From Euglena gracilis (Eukaryota; Euglenida; Euglenophyceae; Euglenales), in contig CP154955.1 in NCBI GenBank assembly GCA_039621445.1, positions 6,742,010-6,806,009 on the forward strand: a stretch of DNA of 64,000 bases, given 5' to 3'. The position numbers and the translations under genes were made by a program. A model generated the notes under the pieces. The model had not been told where the DNA came from. It saw only the letters and a program-made list of their open reading frames with translations, and did not search any database. Numbering within the stretch: the first letter of the stretch is position 1; every line of letters begins with the position of its first letter. Below are positions 10,061 to 21,658 of the stretch, one piece after another.

Positions 10061-10127
10061 AAAAACGCAAAGAGATTAAAAAAACGAGAAGAAATCAAAT
10101 GGTCTTGATAACTCACGCTGATCAGTT
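10061..10127. other. Junction filler between element A and satellite 1
   Basis: A 67-bp A-rich sequence that matches neither the integrase nor the satellite. It sits where the integrase homology stops in mid-domain. It is either filler from end-joining or an unrecognised part of another element. Confidence 0.5.
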
Positions 10128-13100
10128 GCTTGGGGTCGAAACAAGTGGCTCTATGCGGGCTGCAGCTCCGGGAAGGCTGGCCCATCTCTGGGTGAAGAAG
10201 GCGGGCTGACGGGGTGCCAGGACCCTAATCGGCGCCGGCCGTGGACCAGAGTATCCCAGAGTGGTGACCACCTTCACGCCAAGGAGTGGGGCGAGTGGCC
10301 CCCGGGGTCCCCGCTCCTGGCAACCGGAGTTCCTGGGCTGTTCCTCGGGTGACGGCAGCACCCGAGGGCCATGCAACATGCGGAGCCGCTCTCCAGGGGG
10401 GTGCCCATGGGGCTTTTTCTCGCCCGCCTGGATGGAGCCGTGGGTCGCCCTGAGGGTCCGCATACCCTTGGGGTCCATGACGCGCCCACCCGCGGAGCAT
10501 GAGCGCCCCGTCACCAGGCGGTCTGCCCCCACCAGCCGGGCGTCAGGGGCATCGACAAGGAAGGCCCGGCTGGATCCGAAACCGCCTGGCTCCTTTACCG
10601 CTGTGTGCGGAAAAGAGAGAGACACGCGGGAAACCGCGGCCACCCCACAACGGGTGGAACAAAAGTCCCGGCCTTCCTTCCGGGCAACTAGCGCTTGCAA
10701 GCCCTTCGAGGCCAGGCGCATGGGACTGAAGCGCTTCCCCACACAGCCCAAGACGGCTAGGGGCTCGGAGTCCGGGGTGAGCCGACGCCGCCACCGCCCA
10801 CGGCGAAAAGAGTATGGGCTCCCGCCAGCTGACGCGGTTTACAAACATCAGCCAGGCCACCCCACGCAGTAACCGAGGTGGTGCTTCTCGGCCTGCAAGG
10901 ACTCGAGCGCAAAGTCCCGCCCGCACAGCCTCCAGTGCAAGTCGGCACAGAGGAAAGAGCCACGTGTGGGTGAAGCCCGTTACCCTCCTGGTGAGTCGCG
11001 GGTCGGGCTCCCCATACCTTGCTTGGGGTCGAAGCAAGTGGCTCTATGCGGGCTGTAGCTCCAGGAAGGCTGGCCCATCTCTGGGTGAAGGAGGCGGGCT
11101 GACGGGGTGCCAGGACCGTAATCGGCGCCGGCCGTGGACCAGATTATCCCAGAGTGGTGACCACCTTCACGCCAAGGAGTGGGGCGAGTGGCCCCCGGGG
11201 TCCCCGCTCCTGGCAACCGGAGTTCCTGGGCTGTTCCTCGGGTGACGGCAGCACCCGAGGGCCATGCAACACGCGGAGCCGCTCTCCAGGTGGGTGCCCA
11301 GGGGGCTTTATCTCGCCTGCCTGGATGGAGCCGTGGGTGGCCCTGAGGGTCCGCATACCCTTGGGGTCCATGACTCGCCCACCCGCGGAACATGAGTGCC
11401 CCGTCACCAGGCGGTCTGCCCCCACCAGCCGGGGGTCGGGGGCATCGACGAGGAAGGCCCGGCTGGATCCGAAACCGCCTGGCTCTTTTACCGCTGTGTG
11501 CGGAAAGAGAGAGACACGCGGGAAACCGCGGCCACCCCACAACGGGTGGAACAAAAGTCCCGGCCTTCCTTCTGGGCAACTAGCGCTTGCGAGCCCTTCG
11601 AGGCCAGGCGCATGGGACTGAAGTGCTTCCCCACACAGCCCAAGACGGCTAGGGGCTCGGAGTCCGGGGTGAGCCGACGCCGCCGCCCCGCCCACGGCGA
11701 AAAGAATATGGGCTCCCGCCAGCTGACGCGGTTTACAAACATCAGCCAGGCCACCCCACGCAGTAACCGAGGTGGTGCTTCTCGGCCTGCAAGGACTCGA
11801 GCGCAAAGTCCCGCCCGCACAGCCCCCAGTGCAAGTCGGCACAGAGGAAAGAGCCACGTGCGGGTGAAGCCCGTTACCCTCCTGGTTAGTCGCGGGTCGG
11901 GCTCCCCATACCTTGCTTGGGGTCGAAGCAAGTGGCTCTATGCGGGCTGTAGCTCCGGGAAGGCTGGCCCATCTCTGGGTGAAGGAGGCGGGCTGACGGG
12001 GTGCCAGGACCCCAATCGGCGCCGGCCGTGGACCAGAGTATCCCAGAGTGGTGACCACCTTCACGCCAAGGAGTGGGGCGAGTGGCCCCCGGGGTCCCCG
12101 CTCCTGGCAACCGGAGTTCCTGGGCCGTTCCTCGAATGACGTGCCTGGATGGAGCCGTGGGTGGCCCTGAGGGTCCGCATACCCTTGGGGTCCATGACTC
12201 GCCCACCCGCGGAACATGAGTGCCCCGTCACCAGGCGGTCTGCCCCCACCAGCCGGGCGTCGGGGGCATCGACAAGGAAGGCCCGGCTGGATCCGAAACG
12301 GCCTGGCTCTTTTACCGCTGTGTGCGGAAAGAGAGAGACACGCGGGAAACCGCGGCCACCCCACAACGGGTGGAACAAAAGTCCCGGCCTTCCTTCCGGG
12401 CAACTAGCGCTTGCGAGCCCTTCGAGGCCAGGCGCATGGGGGTGAAGCGCTTCCCCACACAGCCCAAGACGGCTAGGGGCTCGGAGTCCGGGGTGAGCCG
12501 ACGCCGCCACCGCCCACGGCGAAAAGAATATGGGCTCCCGCCAGCTGACGCGGTTTACAAACATCAGCTAGGCCACCCCACGCAGCAACCGAGGTGGTGC
12601 TTCTCGGCCTGCAAGGACTCGAGCGCAACGTCCCGCCCGCACAGCCTCCAGTGCAAGTCGGCACAGAGGAAAGAGCCACGTGTGGGTGAAGCCCGTTACC
12701 CTCCTGGTGAGTCGCGGGTCGGGCTCCCCATACCTTGCTTGGGGTCGAAGCAAGTGGCTCTATGCGGGCTGTAGCTCCGGGAAGGCTGGCCCATCTCTGG
12801 GTGAAGGAGGCGGGCTGACGGGGTGCCAGGACCCCAATCGGCGCCGGCCGTGGACCAGAATATCCCAGAGTGGTGACCACCTTCACGCCAAGGAGTGGGG
12901 CGAGTAGCCCCCGGGGTCCCCGCTCCTGGCAACCGGAGTTCCTGGGCCGTTCCTCGGGTGACGGCAGCACCCGAGGGCCATGCAACACGCGGAGCCGCTC
13001 TCCAGGTTGGTGCCCACGGGGCTTTATCTCGCCCGCCGGGATGGAGCCGTGGGTGGCCCTGAGGGTCCGCATACCCTTGGGGTCCATGACTCGCCCACCC

Positions 13101-16100
13101 GCGGAACATGAGTGCCCCGTCACCAGGCGGTCTGCCCCCACCAGCCGGGCGTCGGGGGCATCGACAAGGAAGGCCGGGCTGGATCCGAAACCGCCTGGCT
13201 CTTTTACCGCTGTGTGCGGAAAGAGAGAGACACGCGGGAAACCGCGGCCACCCCACAACGGGTGGAGCAAAAGTCCCGGCCTTCCTTCCGGGCAACTAGC
13301 GCTTGCGAGCCCTTCGAGGCCAGGCGCATGGGACTGAAGCGCTTCCCCACACAGCCCAAGACGGCTAAAGGCTCGGAGTCCGGGGTGATCCGACGCCGCC
13401 ACCGCCCACGGCGAAAAGAATATGGGCTCCCGCCAGCTGACGCGGTTTACAAACATCAGCTAGGCCACCCCACGCAGCAACCGAGGTGGTGCTTCTCGGC
13501 CTGCAAGGACTCGAGCGCAACGTCCCGCCCGCACAGCCTCCAGTGCAAGTCGGCACAGAGGAAAGAGCCACGTGTGGGTGAAGCCCGTTACCCTCCTGGT
13601 GAGTCGCGGGTCGGGCTCCCCATACCTTGCTTGGGGTCGAAGCAAGTGGCTCTATGCGGGCTGTAGCTCCGGGAAGGCTGGCCCATCTCTGGGTGAAGGA
13701 GGCGGGCTGACGGGGTGCCAGGACCCCAATCGGCGCCGGCCGTGGACCAGAGTATCCCAGAGTGGTGACCACCTTCACGCCAAGGAGTGGGGCGAGTGGC
13801 CCCCGGGGTCCCCGCTCCTGGCAACCGGAGTTCCTGGGCCGTTCCTCGGGTGACGGCAGCACCCGAGGGCCATGCAACACGCGGAGCCGCTCTCCAGGTT
13901 GGTGCCCACGGGGCTTTATCTCGCCCGCCGGGATGGAGCCGTGGGTGGCCCTGAGGGTCCGCATACCCTTGGGGTCCATGACTCGCCCACCCGCGGAACA
14001 TGAGTGCCCCGTCACCAGGCGGTCTGCCCCCACCAGCCGGGCGTCGGGGGCATCGACAACGAAGGCCCGGCTGGATCCGAAACCGCCTGGCTCTTTTACC
14101 GCTGTGTGCGGAAAGAGAGAGACACGCGGGAAACCGCGGCCACCCCACAACGGGTGGAACAAAAGTCCCGGCCTTCCTTCCGGGCAACTAGCGCTTGCGA
14201 GCCCTTCGAGGCCAGGCGCATGGGACTGAAGCGCTTCCCCACACAGCCCAAGACGGCTAGGGGCTCGGAGTCCGGGGTGAGCCGACGCCGCCACCGCCCA
14301 CGGCGAAAAGAATATGGGCTCCCGCCAGCTGACGCGGTTTACAAACATCAGCTAGGCCACCCCACGCAGCAACCGAGGTGGTGCTTCTCGGCCTGCAAGG
14401 ACTCGAGCGCAAAGTCCCGCCCGCACAGCCTCCAGTGCAAGTCGGCACAGAGGAAAGAGCCACGTGTGGGTGAAGCCCGTTACCCTCCTGGTTAGTCGCG
14501 GGTCGGGCTCCCCATACCTTGCTTGGGGTCGAAGCAAGTGGCTCTATGCGGGCTGTAGCTCCGGGAAGGCTGGCTCATCTCTGGGTGAAGGAGGCGGGCT
14601 GACGGGGTGCCAGGACCCCAACCGGCGCCGGCCGTGGACCAGAGTATCCCAGAGTGGTGACCACCTTCACGCCAAGGAGTGGGGCGAGTGGCCCCCGGGG
14701 TCCCCGCTCCTGGCAACCGGAGTTCCTGGGCCGTTCATCGGGTGACGGAAGCACCCGAGGGCCATGCAACACGCGGAGCCGCCCTCCAGGTGGGTGCCCA
14801 CGGGGCTTTATCTCGCCTGCCTGGATGGAGCCGTGGGTGGCCCTGAGGGTCCGCATACCCTTGGGGTCCATGACTCGCCCACCCGCGGAACATGAGTGCC
14901 CCGTCACCAGGCGGTCTGCCCCCACCAGCCGGGAGTCGGGGGCATCGACAAGGAAGGCCCAGCTGGATCCGAAACCGCCTGGCTCTTTTACCGCTGTGTG
15001 CGGAAAGAGAGAGACACGCGGGAAACCGCGGCAACCCCAAAACGGGTGGAACAAAAGTCCCGGCCTTCCTTCCGGGCAACTAGCGCTTGCGAGCCCTTCG
15101 AGGCCAGGCGCATGGGACTGAAGCGCTTCCCCACACAGCCCAAGACGGCTAGGGGCTCGGAGTCCGGGGTGAGCCGACGCCGCCACCGCCCACGGCGAAA
15201 AGAATATGGGCTCCCGCCAGCTGACGCGGTTTACAAACATCAGCCAGGCCACCCCACGCAGTAACCGAGGTGGTGCTTCTCGGCCTGCAAGGACTCGAGC
15301 GCAAAGTCCCGCCCGCACAGCCCCCAGTGCAAGTCGGCACAGAGGAAAGAGCCACGTGTGGGTGAAGCCCGTTACCCTCCTGGTTAGTCGCGGGTCGGGC
15401 TCCCCATACCTTGCTTGGGGTCGAAGCAAGTGGCTCTATGCGGGCTGTAGCTCCGGGAAGGCTGGCCCATCTCTGGGTGAAGGAGGCGGGCTGACGGGGT
15501 GCCAGGACCCAAATTGGCGCCGGCCGTGGACCAGAGTATCCCAGAGTGGTGACCACCTTCACGCCAAGGAGTGGGGCGAGTGGCCCCCGGGGTCCCCGCT
15601 CCTGGCAACCGGAGTTCCTGGGCCGTTCCTCGAATGACGTGCCTGGATGGAGCCGTGGGTGGCCCTGAGGGTCCGCATACCCTTGGGGTCCATGACTCGC
15701 CCACCCGCGGAACATGAGTGCCCCGTCACCAGGCGGTCTGCCCCCACCAGCCGGGCGTCGGGGGCATCGACAAGGAAGGCCCGGCTGGATCCGAAACGGC
15801 CTGGCTCTTTTACCGCTGTGTGCGGAAAGAGAGAGACACGCGGGAAGCCGCGGCCACCCCACAACGGGTGGAACAAAAGTCCCGGCCTTCCTTCCGGGCA
15901 ACTAGCGCTTGCGAGCCCTTCGAGGCCAGGCGCATGGGGCTGAAGCGCTTCCCCACACAGCCCAAGACGGCTAGGGGCTCGGAGTCCGGGGTGAGCCGAC
16001 GCCGCCACCGCCCACGGCGAAAAGAATATGGGCTCCCGCCAGCTGACGCGGTTTACAAACATCAGCTAGGCCACCCCACGCAGCAACCGAGGTGGTGCTT

Positions 16101-16943
16101 CTCGGCCTGCAAGGACTCGAGCGCAACGTCCCGCCCGCACAGCCTCCAGTGCAAGTCGGCACAGAGGAAAGAGCCACGTGTGGGTGAAGCCCGTTACCCT
16201 CCTGGTGAGTCGCGGGTCGGGCTCCCCATACCTTGCTTGGGGTCGAAGCAAGTGGCTCTATGCGGGCTGTAGCTCCGGGAAGGCTGGCCCATCTCTGGGT
16301 GAAGGAGGCGGGCTGACGGGGTGCCAGGACCCCAATCGGCGCCGGCCGTGGACCAGAGTATCCCAGAGTGGTGACCACCTTCACGCCAAGGAGTGGGGCG
16401 AGTGGCCCCCGGGGTCCCCGCTCCTGGCACCCGGAGTTCCTGGGCCGTTCCTCGGGTGACGGCAGCACCCGAGGGCCATGCAACACGCGGAGCCGCTCTC
16501 CAGGTGGGTGCCCACGGGGCTTTATCTCGCCTGCCTGGATGGAGCCGTGGGTGGTCCTGAGGGTCCGCATACCCTTGGGGTCCATGACTCGCCCACCCGC
16601 GGAACATGAGTGCCCCGTCACCAGGCGGTCTGCCCCCACCAGCCAGGCGTCGGGGGCATCGACAAGGAATGCCCGGCTGGATCTGAAACCGCCTGGCTCT
16701 TTTACCGCTGTGTGCGGAAAGAGAGAGACACGCGGGAAACCGCGGCCACCCCACAACGGGTGGAACAAAAGTCCCGGCCTTCCTTCCGGGCAACTAGCGC
16801 TTGCGAGCCCTTCGAGGCCAGGCGCATGGGACTGATGCGCTTCCCTACACAGCCCAAGACGACTAGGGGCTCGGAGTCCGGGGTGAGCCGACGCCGCCAC
16901 CGCCCACGGCGAAAAGAATATGGGCTCCCGCCAGCTGACGCGG
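10128..16943. repeat. Satellite 1 array, middle block with a higher-order repeat
   Basis: About 7.6 monomers of 892 bp. Two monomers (near 12128 and 15626) share the same deletion of about 70 bp (ttcctcgaatgacgtgcctgg) and neighbouring variants (tggttagtcgcgg upstream). They lie 3498 bp apart, which is four monomers minus 70 bp, so the block contains a four-monomer higher-order repeat. The block ends at 16943 where the LTR element inserted. Confidence 0.93.
16940..16943. other. Target-site duplication of element C, left copy (GCGG)
   Basis: GCGG directly precedes the TG of the left LTR and is repeated directly after the CA of the right LTR (29044-29047). Uninterrupted monomers have a single gacgcggtttac here, so the pair was made by the insertion. 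Confidence 0.88.
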
Positions 16944-17602
16944 TGTCCACCCCGGAGGGAGCCCCCCCTGCAGGTGTCGGACCGAAAACCCCAGCCCCCC
17001 GGCCGGCTGCCTCCTGCCCGTCACCCACCCCTGGGGCTGCCGTTCCCTGGCCAGGGCCCAGTGTTTTTCCGGGTGGTGGAGGGCTCAGGCCACCCCCCGT
17101 TTCGCCCACTGGTGTACCTCCCGACCAGAGGGGGGTGCGTAGGATCGAATTGGCTTTTTCCCAACTATCTTGGATAAGATCAAAATTCCTTTCATTCAAA
17201 AATGTTGTACCAAATTTCAGTCCCCATGAAGCCATCTCACTCCCTCTTTCTTCCGGCATGCAAAAAATTGGGAATGGGTAAGGGTGGTGTTTTGTTCACT
17301 GAAATGGAGGTCAAAAGGCAACAATGGCACACCGTGAATGAGGAAAGGTGGGACCTGACCTTTGAACTTGAAATTCTCAAAAGTGACAATTCTTCAATGA
17401 AATAATTCTTGAGGACTTTAATTCTCAATTGAATGCAACAAAGAAACCCACAAGAGTCTGCGGAAGCAAATTGTGCTGAATTGGAACCTCAAATTAGGCT
17501 TTTCCTATAGAACGCGCATTCTGCGCGGAATGAAAAATTCCGTGTTTTCAAAAGCTTCCGCCCTGCCATTTTTGACTGTCGGACGCCCCCCGACAGTCGA
17601 CA
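16944..17602 (-). repeat. 3' LTR of element C (659 bp)
   Basis: Begins tgtccacccc and ends gtcgaca on the plus strand, and matches 28385-29043 over its full length. A 9-bp inverted repeat (gactgtcgg / ccgacagtc, 17574-17582 and 17590-17598) lies next to its outer sense end, with a second small palindrome (ggaat...attcc) at about 17527-17541. I could not assign a TATA box or polyadenylation signal. Confidence 0.95.
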
Positions 17603-17613
17603 CCCCCTCCCTT
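17603..17613 (-). other. Polypurine tract of element C
   Basis: In the sense direction AAGGGAGGGGG abuts the first base (TG) of the 3' LTR. This is the expected place for the RNase H-resistant primer for plus-strand DNA synthesis. Confidence 0.85.
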
Positions 17614-19166
17614 GCGACATTAGTCGGACCCTCAAAAAAAATGAAAATTGAACAAAAAGCGAAGAAATGGAAAAAAATCAGAATGAAACGAATGCAAATG
17701 AGAATCCTTCACAATGTCTTGAGAAAGAGCGTGATGAAACGCCTATGCCCCTCGCTTGGTGTTGCCTTGCCACAAAAACAAGGCACACGGCACCACTTAG
17801 CGGCTCCACAAAAAAAATGCGAAAACGTCCCCTTAAAAATCCAAGCGCCCCCCCCCACAGGTTGTGGGCATTAAAAAAATGCCAAGAAAAAAATTGCCAC
17901 AAACTCTGTGAATGTCATTCAAAATTTAAATGAAAACTGGGCTAGCGCCCCCCCCCGATCAAAAAAATCGTGGGGAGAGTTCTGACTTTTTGCACCCCGG
18001 AGGGAAAATGTTGGAGGCAAATTTTTGGCTCCCCCCCCCCGAACATTCGGCGTGACCGCTTGGGGAGAGTTCGGACAGCCCCCCCCCCCCCCCCCGGTGC
18101 TTGTGACTGACTTTCTCATGGCTCACCAAAAAACCCGAATTCTTGGATTGGACGTTCTCTTGCACTACACAACCTTGGTGGACATCCGAAAGGCAACCAA
18201 CCCTCCATGAATGAAATCAGGTGAAATTCACTTAAAAAATAACCATTCATAGGGTCGTCGCGTGGTGTATCATACATCAACTGAAAAATCAGGCGATCTC
18301 CATCACGGGCATGGGAATGGGCGCCCCCCCCCCTCAACCGAAACACGTTTGGAGGGAGCTCACCCAAAAATCGGAGAAATTCACCCCCCCCCCCCCCCCG
18401 CATCCACGGAGAAGGTGAGGCTTCTTCCCCCTTGCAATGTCCACCAATGATTCGGAATCCAAACAAATCATCAAAACTCCACACATTTTGGGCCGCTCTC
18501 CTACAGGGGCTATGGCTCGACCTTGGTAAAAAAAATCCAAATCCTTCGGTCCCCCTTTCCATTCACGGTATGGGAAGGTGAGGTCAGGTTGGGGTGAGGA
18601 ATATAGGCAGTGGGGTTTGGGGCTCGGGTAGCGGGTGATGGGGCCGTTTACAGTGAGGCAAGCCCCAACGGGGCTGGGCTGTGGACAAGTTGGGTGGTGG
18701 TGTATTCGGTTGATTGGGTAAAAAGGCTTCATCTCCTCGTCTCGTCTCCTCATCTCATTTCCTTGTCTCGTCTCCTTGTCTCGTCTCCTTGCTTGCGTAG
18801 GATGCTCGCCTCCTTCCTGCGGTGGTGCGCTCGCACTTTTCCCTTGGGGCTCCCTTGGGTGTGCTTGGAGCCTCCAAGTCCTCAAAACCTGTGAGAGCAA
18901 AACGAAAGAGAAGAGCAAGCACAAAATATGCATGGAGAGAGAAGAAGAGAGAGAGAGAGAGAGATCAAATTCATCACATGCTCGAAAAATCAAAACATAT
19001 GAGAATCATGGAGTCAAAAACAAAAGGTATGATGCACATAAGCAATGCACAAGCACACAAACAACTCGCCGAAACAGCACTTGGCCCAACTCAAAGCAAG
19101 AGCCTCAAACATTTGGGCTCCCCGATCCAAAAAAAAGCAAAATGGACCGAGCCTTCAACTTTCGGC
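17614..19166 (-). other. 3' untranslated region of element C, with G-tracts
   Basis: About 1.55 kb between the chromodomain stop and the polypurine tract. No convincing coding frame: the longest (18334-18993) is low complexity. In the sense strand it has six G-runs of at least 9 (near 17850, 17950, 18035, 18079-18095, 18325 and 18384-18399) and a short CT/GA tract near 18949-18963. Its function is unknown. It could hold RNA structure or be a remnant of a lost accessory gene. Confidence 0.7.
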
Positions 19167-20217
19167 TCACTGGGGTTTCAAAGATTTTTTCAATTCCGAC
19201 ATCAAATCGACCCCAAGATTTTTCTTTGTGCAATACCTCACCAACTCCTCGCTAAATCGGTGTATGAAATTCCCCACCGGCTCCCAGGTTTCCTCCCCCT
19301 CGTTGTATCCAACCCATTTTGTGAGGAATTCCCAGGTTCCCCCCTTCTTTCGGTGGTTCAGAATTTTTTCCACCTCCCACTCATCAGGCATTGCTTCCTC
19401 TTCTTTTTCGGTCCTCTTGAAAAAGAACAAAGGCACCCCCTCACCAAAAACTTCAGGCTCTTTGTACTCCTTTAGGAAACTACGATGAACCTTCATTTCC
19501 ATCCCGGGTTTAATTTCAATAATGTAACTCCTCTCCCCCTCCCGGGCTTTAATAATCCCAGGTCCAATCCATCTGGAATCCAATTTTTCACCGGATCCTT
19601 CGGGTCTCCTATACCACACTTGGGTTCCCAATTTTAAGGGTACCAACTCCCTCCTCCCTTGGTTGACCCAACTCGCTTGAACCCAATGTGCGTGGTTGAG
19701 AACCTTAGCAACTTTCTCATCCACCTCCTTTATTCGGCGAAAGAAACTTTGAGCGTCCTCACACTCCTTTGGTGTTTGATAGGGTATTCCCCCAATGGGT
19801 CTATCCCTTCCAAACAAAATTTCGTAAGGACTAAAACCACTCTCCCCCTTTGTGTCATGAATGCGATCCAAAACTTGGGGAAGTGCTTCCACCCAATTCA
19901 TTTTTTCCTCCACAAACAACTTTCGGAGGATTTCCATAATTTGTTGACCGGCTTCTTCCACCCTCCCATTCCCTTGGTGGTGGTAAGCTTGGGAAAATGC
20001 TTGCAGAATTGCCATGAGTGAACACATGGTTTGCCACCATGTGTTGACAAAATGGCTCCCTTGGTCACTTGAAATTATTGAGGGTACTCCAAATGGTTTC
20101 CATTGGGACTTAAGCATTTCCTTGGCCAATTTTGCACCCGTTAATCCCTTATCAAAACACGGTATGGCTACAATCCAACCGGAATGTCGGTCCACGCAAA
20201 CAGCCATTGTGTTGTAC
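19167..20217 (-). CDS. Element C integrase core, C-terminal domain and chromodomain
   Basis: Continues the integrase that begins in the preceding frame. The second catalytic Asp is in ISSDQGSHF and the catalytic Glu in NGRVEEAG, with the usual spacing of about 35 residues. Then come FSPYEILFGRDRP, a GPY/F-like module (LDSRWIGPGIIKARE), and a chromodomain (EWEVEKILNH, FLTKWVGYNEGEETWEP). The protein inserts the cDNA, and the chromodomain is expected to steer it to chromatin marks. The frame differs by one base from the upstream frame at a run of seven G near 20225, consistent with one lost G in that run. Confidence 0.9.
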
Positions 20218-21658
20218 TCCCCCCCTCGTACAACACCTTCGGCATTTTGAAAAGATCGATAGCCACACTTACCATGGGTGCGGGTGGTATGGGTGTTGAG
20301 TCAATGGGTCCTTTCAATGTCTCCCCCCTCGAGCTTGCTTGACATGTTGTGCAATTTTTGCTACAACTGTCAGTGAAAACTTTCGCCTTCTTTTCATCAG
20401 CCCATGCATACCTCAAATTGACGTGCCTCCACACCTTTTCCGGACCAACGTGTCCAAGAAATTTGTGGTTTTCAAGGATGATCATTTCCTGAAAACTTAG
20501 TGGAATGCACAACTTCTCCTCTCGAAACATTTGGTTTTTGTGGACTTTCACCCCCTTTGGCCACCCACCATTTTCTTGCGTTGCTTGCCAAATCTTTTTC
20601 CAGGTGGGACACAAAGTGTATGCAACCACCCAATCTTGCTCCCAAACCGATTTCGTTTCCTTAGGGGTTACACTTGGAGTTGGCGCGGCCACACCTTCTC
20701 CCGTGCACGTTCCCCCCCTCGGTAACTCATTGGATGAAAGTTTTGGGTCGGTCACCAAATTACCCGCGGGGTCCACTCCATCCCAAAAAGTGACTCTCAA
20801 CTTTTTGTCCTTTTTCCCCTTTGACCTGGGCCCTTGTGAGTGTGTGTCAACGGTGGTGTCTATGCCTCCCGGATTTACTACACTCTCGTTTCCCCTCTCT
20901 TGCATGCTATCCATAGAATCTTTTGGTTCCACCAATTTCCCGCTACGGGTTATCACCCCTCTAATCCACGTGTTACGGTCGTTGGGCTGATTTTTCACTC
21001 TAATCCACAAACAATTTCTTTCATCTTCCCTTTCCTCTCTTATGAGTTCCTCCATTTCTTCCTTATCCTCGGCTGAACCGTGTTTGCTTACGTCTCTTAA
21101 TGCTTGTGAGGCCGGGTAAGCCCACCGACTCAAAATGTCGGCAATTGTGTTTTCTTTACCCGGTATGTACCCCACCGTCAAATCATATTTTGAAAAAATC
21201 TGGTGCCATCGTGCCCTCCTACCCACCGGACCACTGGGGGTATCGAGCACCTCTTTTGACCATGCCTCCAAACTTTGGTGGTCGGTCAACACCAAAACGG
21301 GTTGAAGACCGATCCAACTTTCCCATTTTTGGAGAGCCAAAATTATGGCATAAGTCTCCAACTCCCGGGGGGTCCATTTCCTTTGCCCCACGGTAAGTTT
21401 TCGGGACATGAAGGCAATAGGCACCGTTTTCTTATCCATCACATCTTGGGGTGTGGGCTTACCATTTCCTTCCTTTAGTTGTTCTAGTGTAGCCCCCACG
21501 GCGTACCCACTTGCATCTACCCTTAATACAAAGGGTTTATCGGGGTCTACACGTTGTATGATACAGCCCGAAAACAAACGCTTCTTCAACTCCTCAAATG
21601 CTTGGAGATCCCCCTCCCCAAATTCAACTCTTTTTTTTGCTTCCTTTTTTGCCAACAT
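20168..21658 (-). CDS. Element C RNase H and integrase zinc finger / first catalytic Asp
   Basis: RNase H: the catalytic residues are in RVDASGYAVG, PRELETYA, LTDHQSLEAW and NTIADILSRWA (residues about 45-175). A charged linker follows (about 190-330). The integrase HHCC finger is next (HKFLGH ... CTTC), then the first core Asp (SVAIDLF). The last 17 codons run out of phase after the G7 run, which cuts the integrase. Its start overlaps the RT frame by 35 bp, and the phase differs by +1 over two A-runs (A6 and A8), so RT and RNase H were probably one frame. Confidence 0.9.
   Translation of the reverse strand: MLAKKEAKKRVEFGEGDLQAFEELKKRLFSGCIIQRVDPDKPFVLRVDASGYAVGATLEQLKEGNGKPTPQDVMDKKTVPIAFMSRKLTVGQRKWTPRELETYAIILALQKWESWIGLQPVLVLTDHQSLEAWSKEVLDTPSGPVGRRARWHQIFSKYDLTVGYIPGKENTIADILSRWAYPASQALRDVSKHGSAEDKEEMEELIREEREDERNCLWIRVKNQPNDRNTWIRGVITRSGKLVEPKDSMDSMQERGNESVVNPGGIDTTVDTHSQGPRSKGKKDKKLRVTFWDGVDPAGNLVTDPKLSSNELPRGGTCTGEGVAAPTPSVTPKETKSVWEQDWVVAYTLCPTWKKIWQATQENGGWPKGVKVHKNQMFREEKLCIPLSFQEMIILENHKFLGHVGPEKVWRHVNLRYAWADEKKAKVFTDSCSKNCTTCQASSRGETLKGPIDSTPIPPAPMVSVAIDLFKMPKVLYEGGSTTQWLFAWTDIPVGL

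Larger units (their letters stand above)
2815..10127 (-). mobile_element. Truncated Ty3-like retroelement A, inserted in satellite 1
   Basis: A block of different base composition interrupts the satellite. The monomer stops after gtgagtcgcgggtc and resumes at ttgcttggggtcg, losing 14 bp of target and showing no target duplication. Read on the minus strand it starts inside the integrase core (about 10060), continues through the integrase C-terminus and chromodomain (to 9233), and then has about 5.3 kb of further coding-like sequence to 3634. The RT, RNase H, protease and gag regions expected upstream are missing, so it is 5'-truncated. The integrase part closely resembles the plus-strand element at 62700-63846, so the two belong to one family. 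Confidence 0.8.

Noticed and set aside
18334-18993. 219-codon minus frame in the 3' region of element C as an extra gene
   Set aside because: Low complexity, spans G-tracts and a GA run, no domain.
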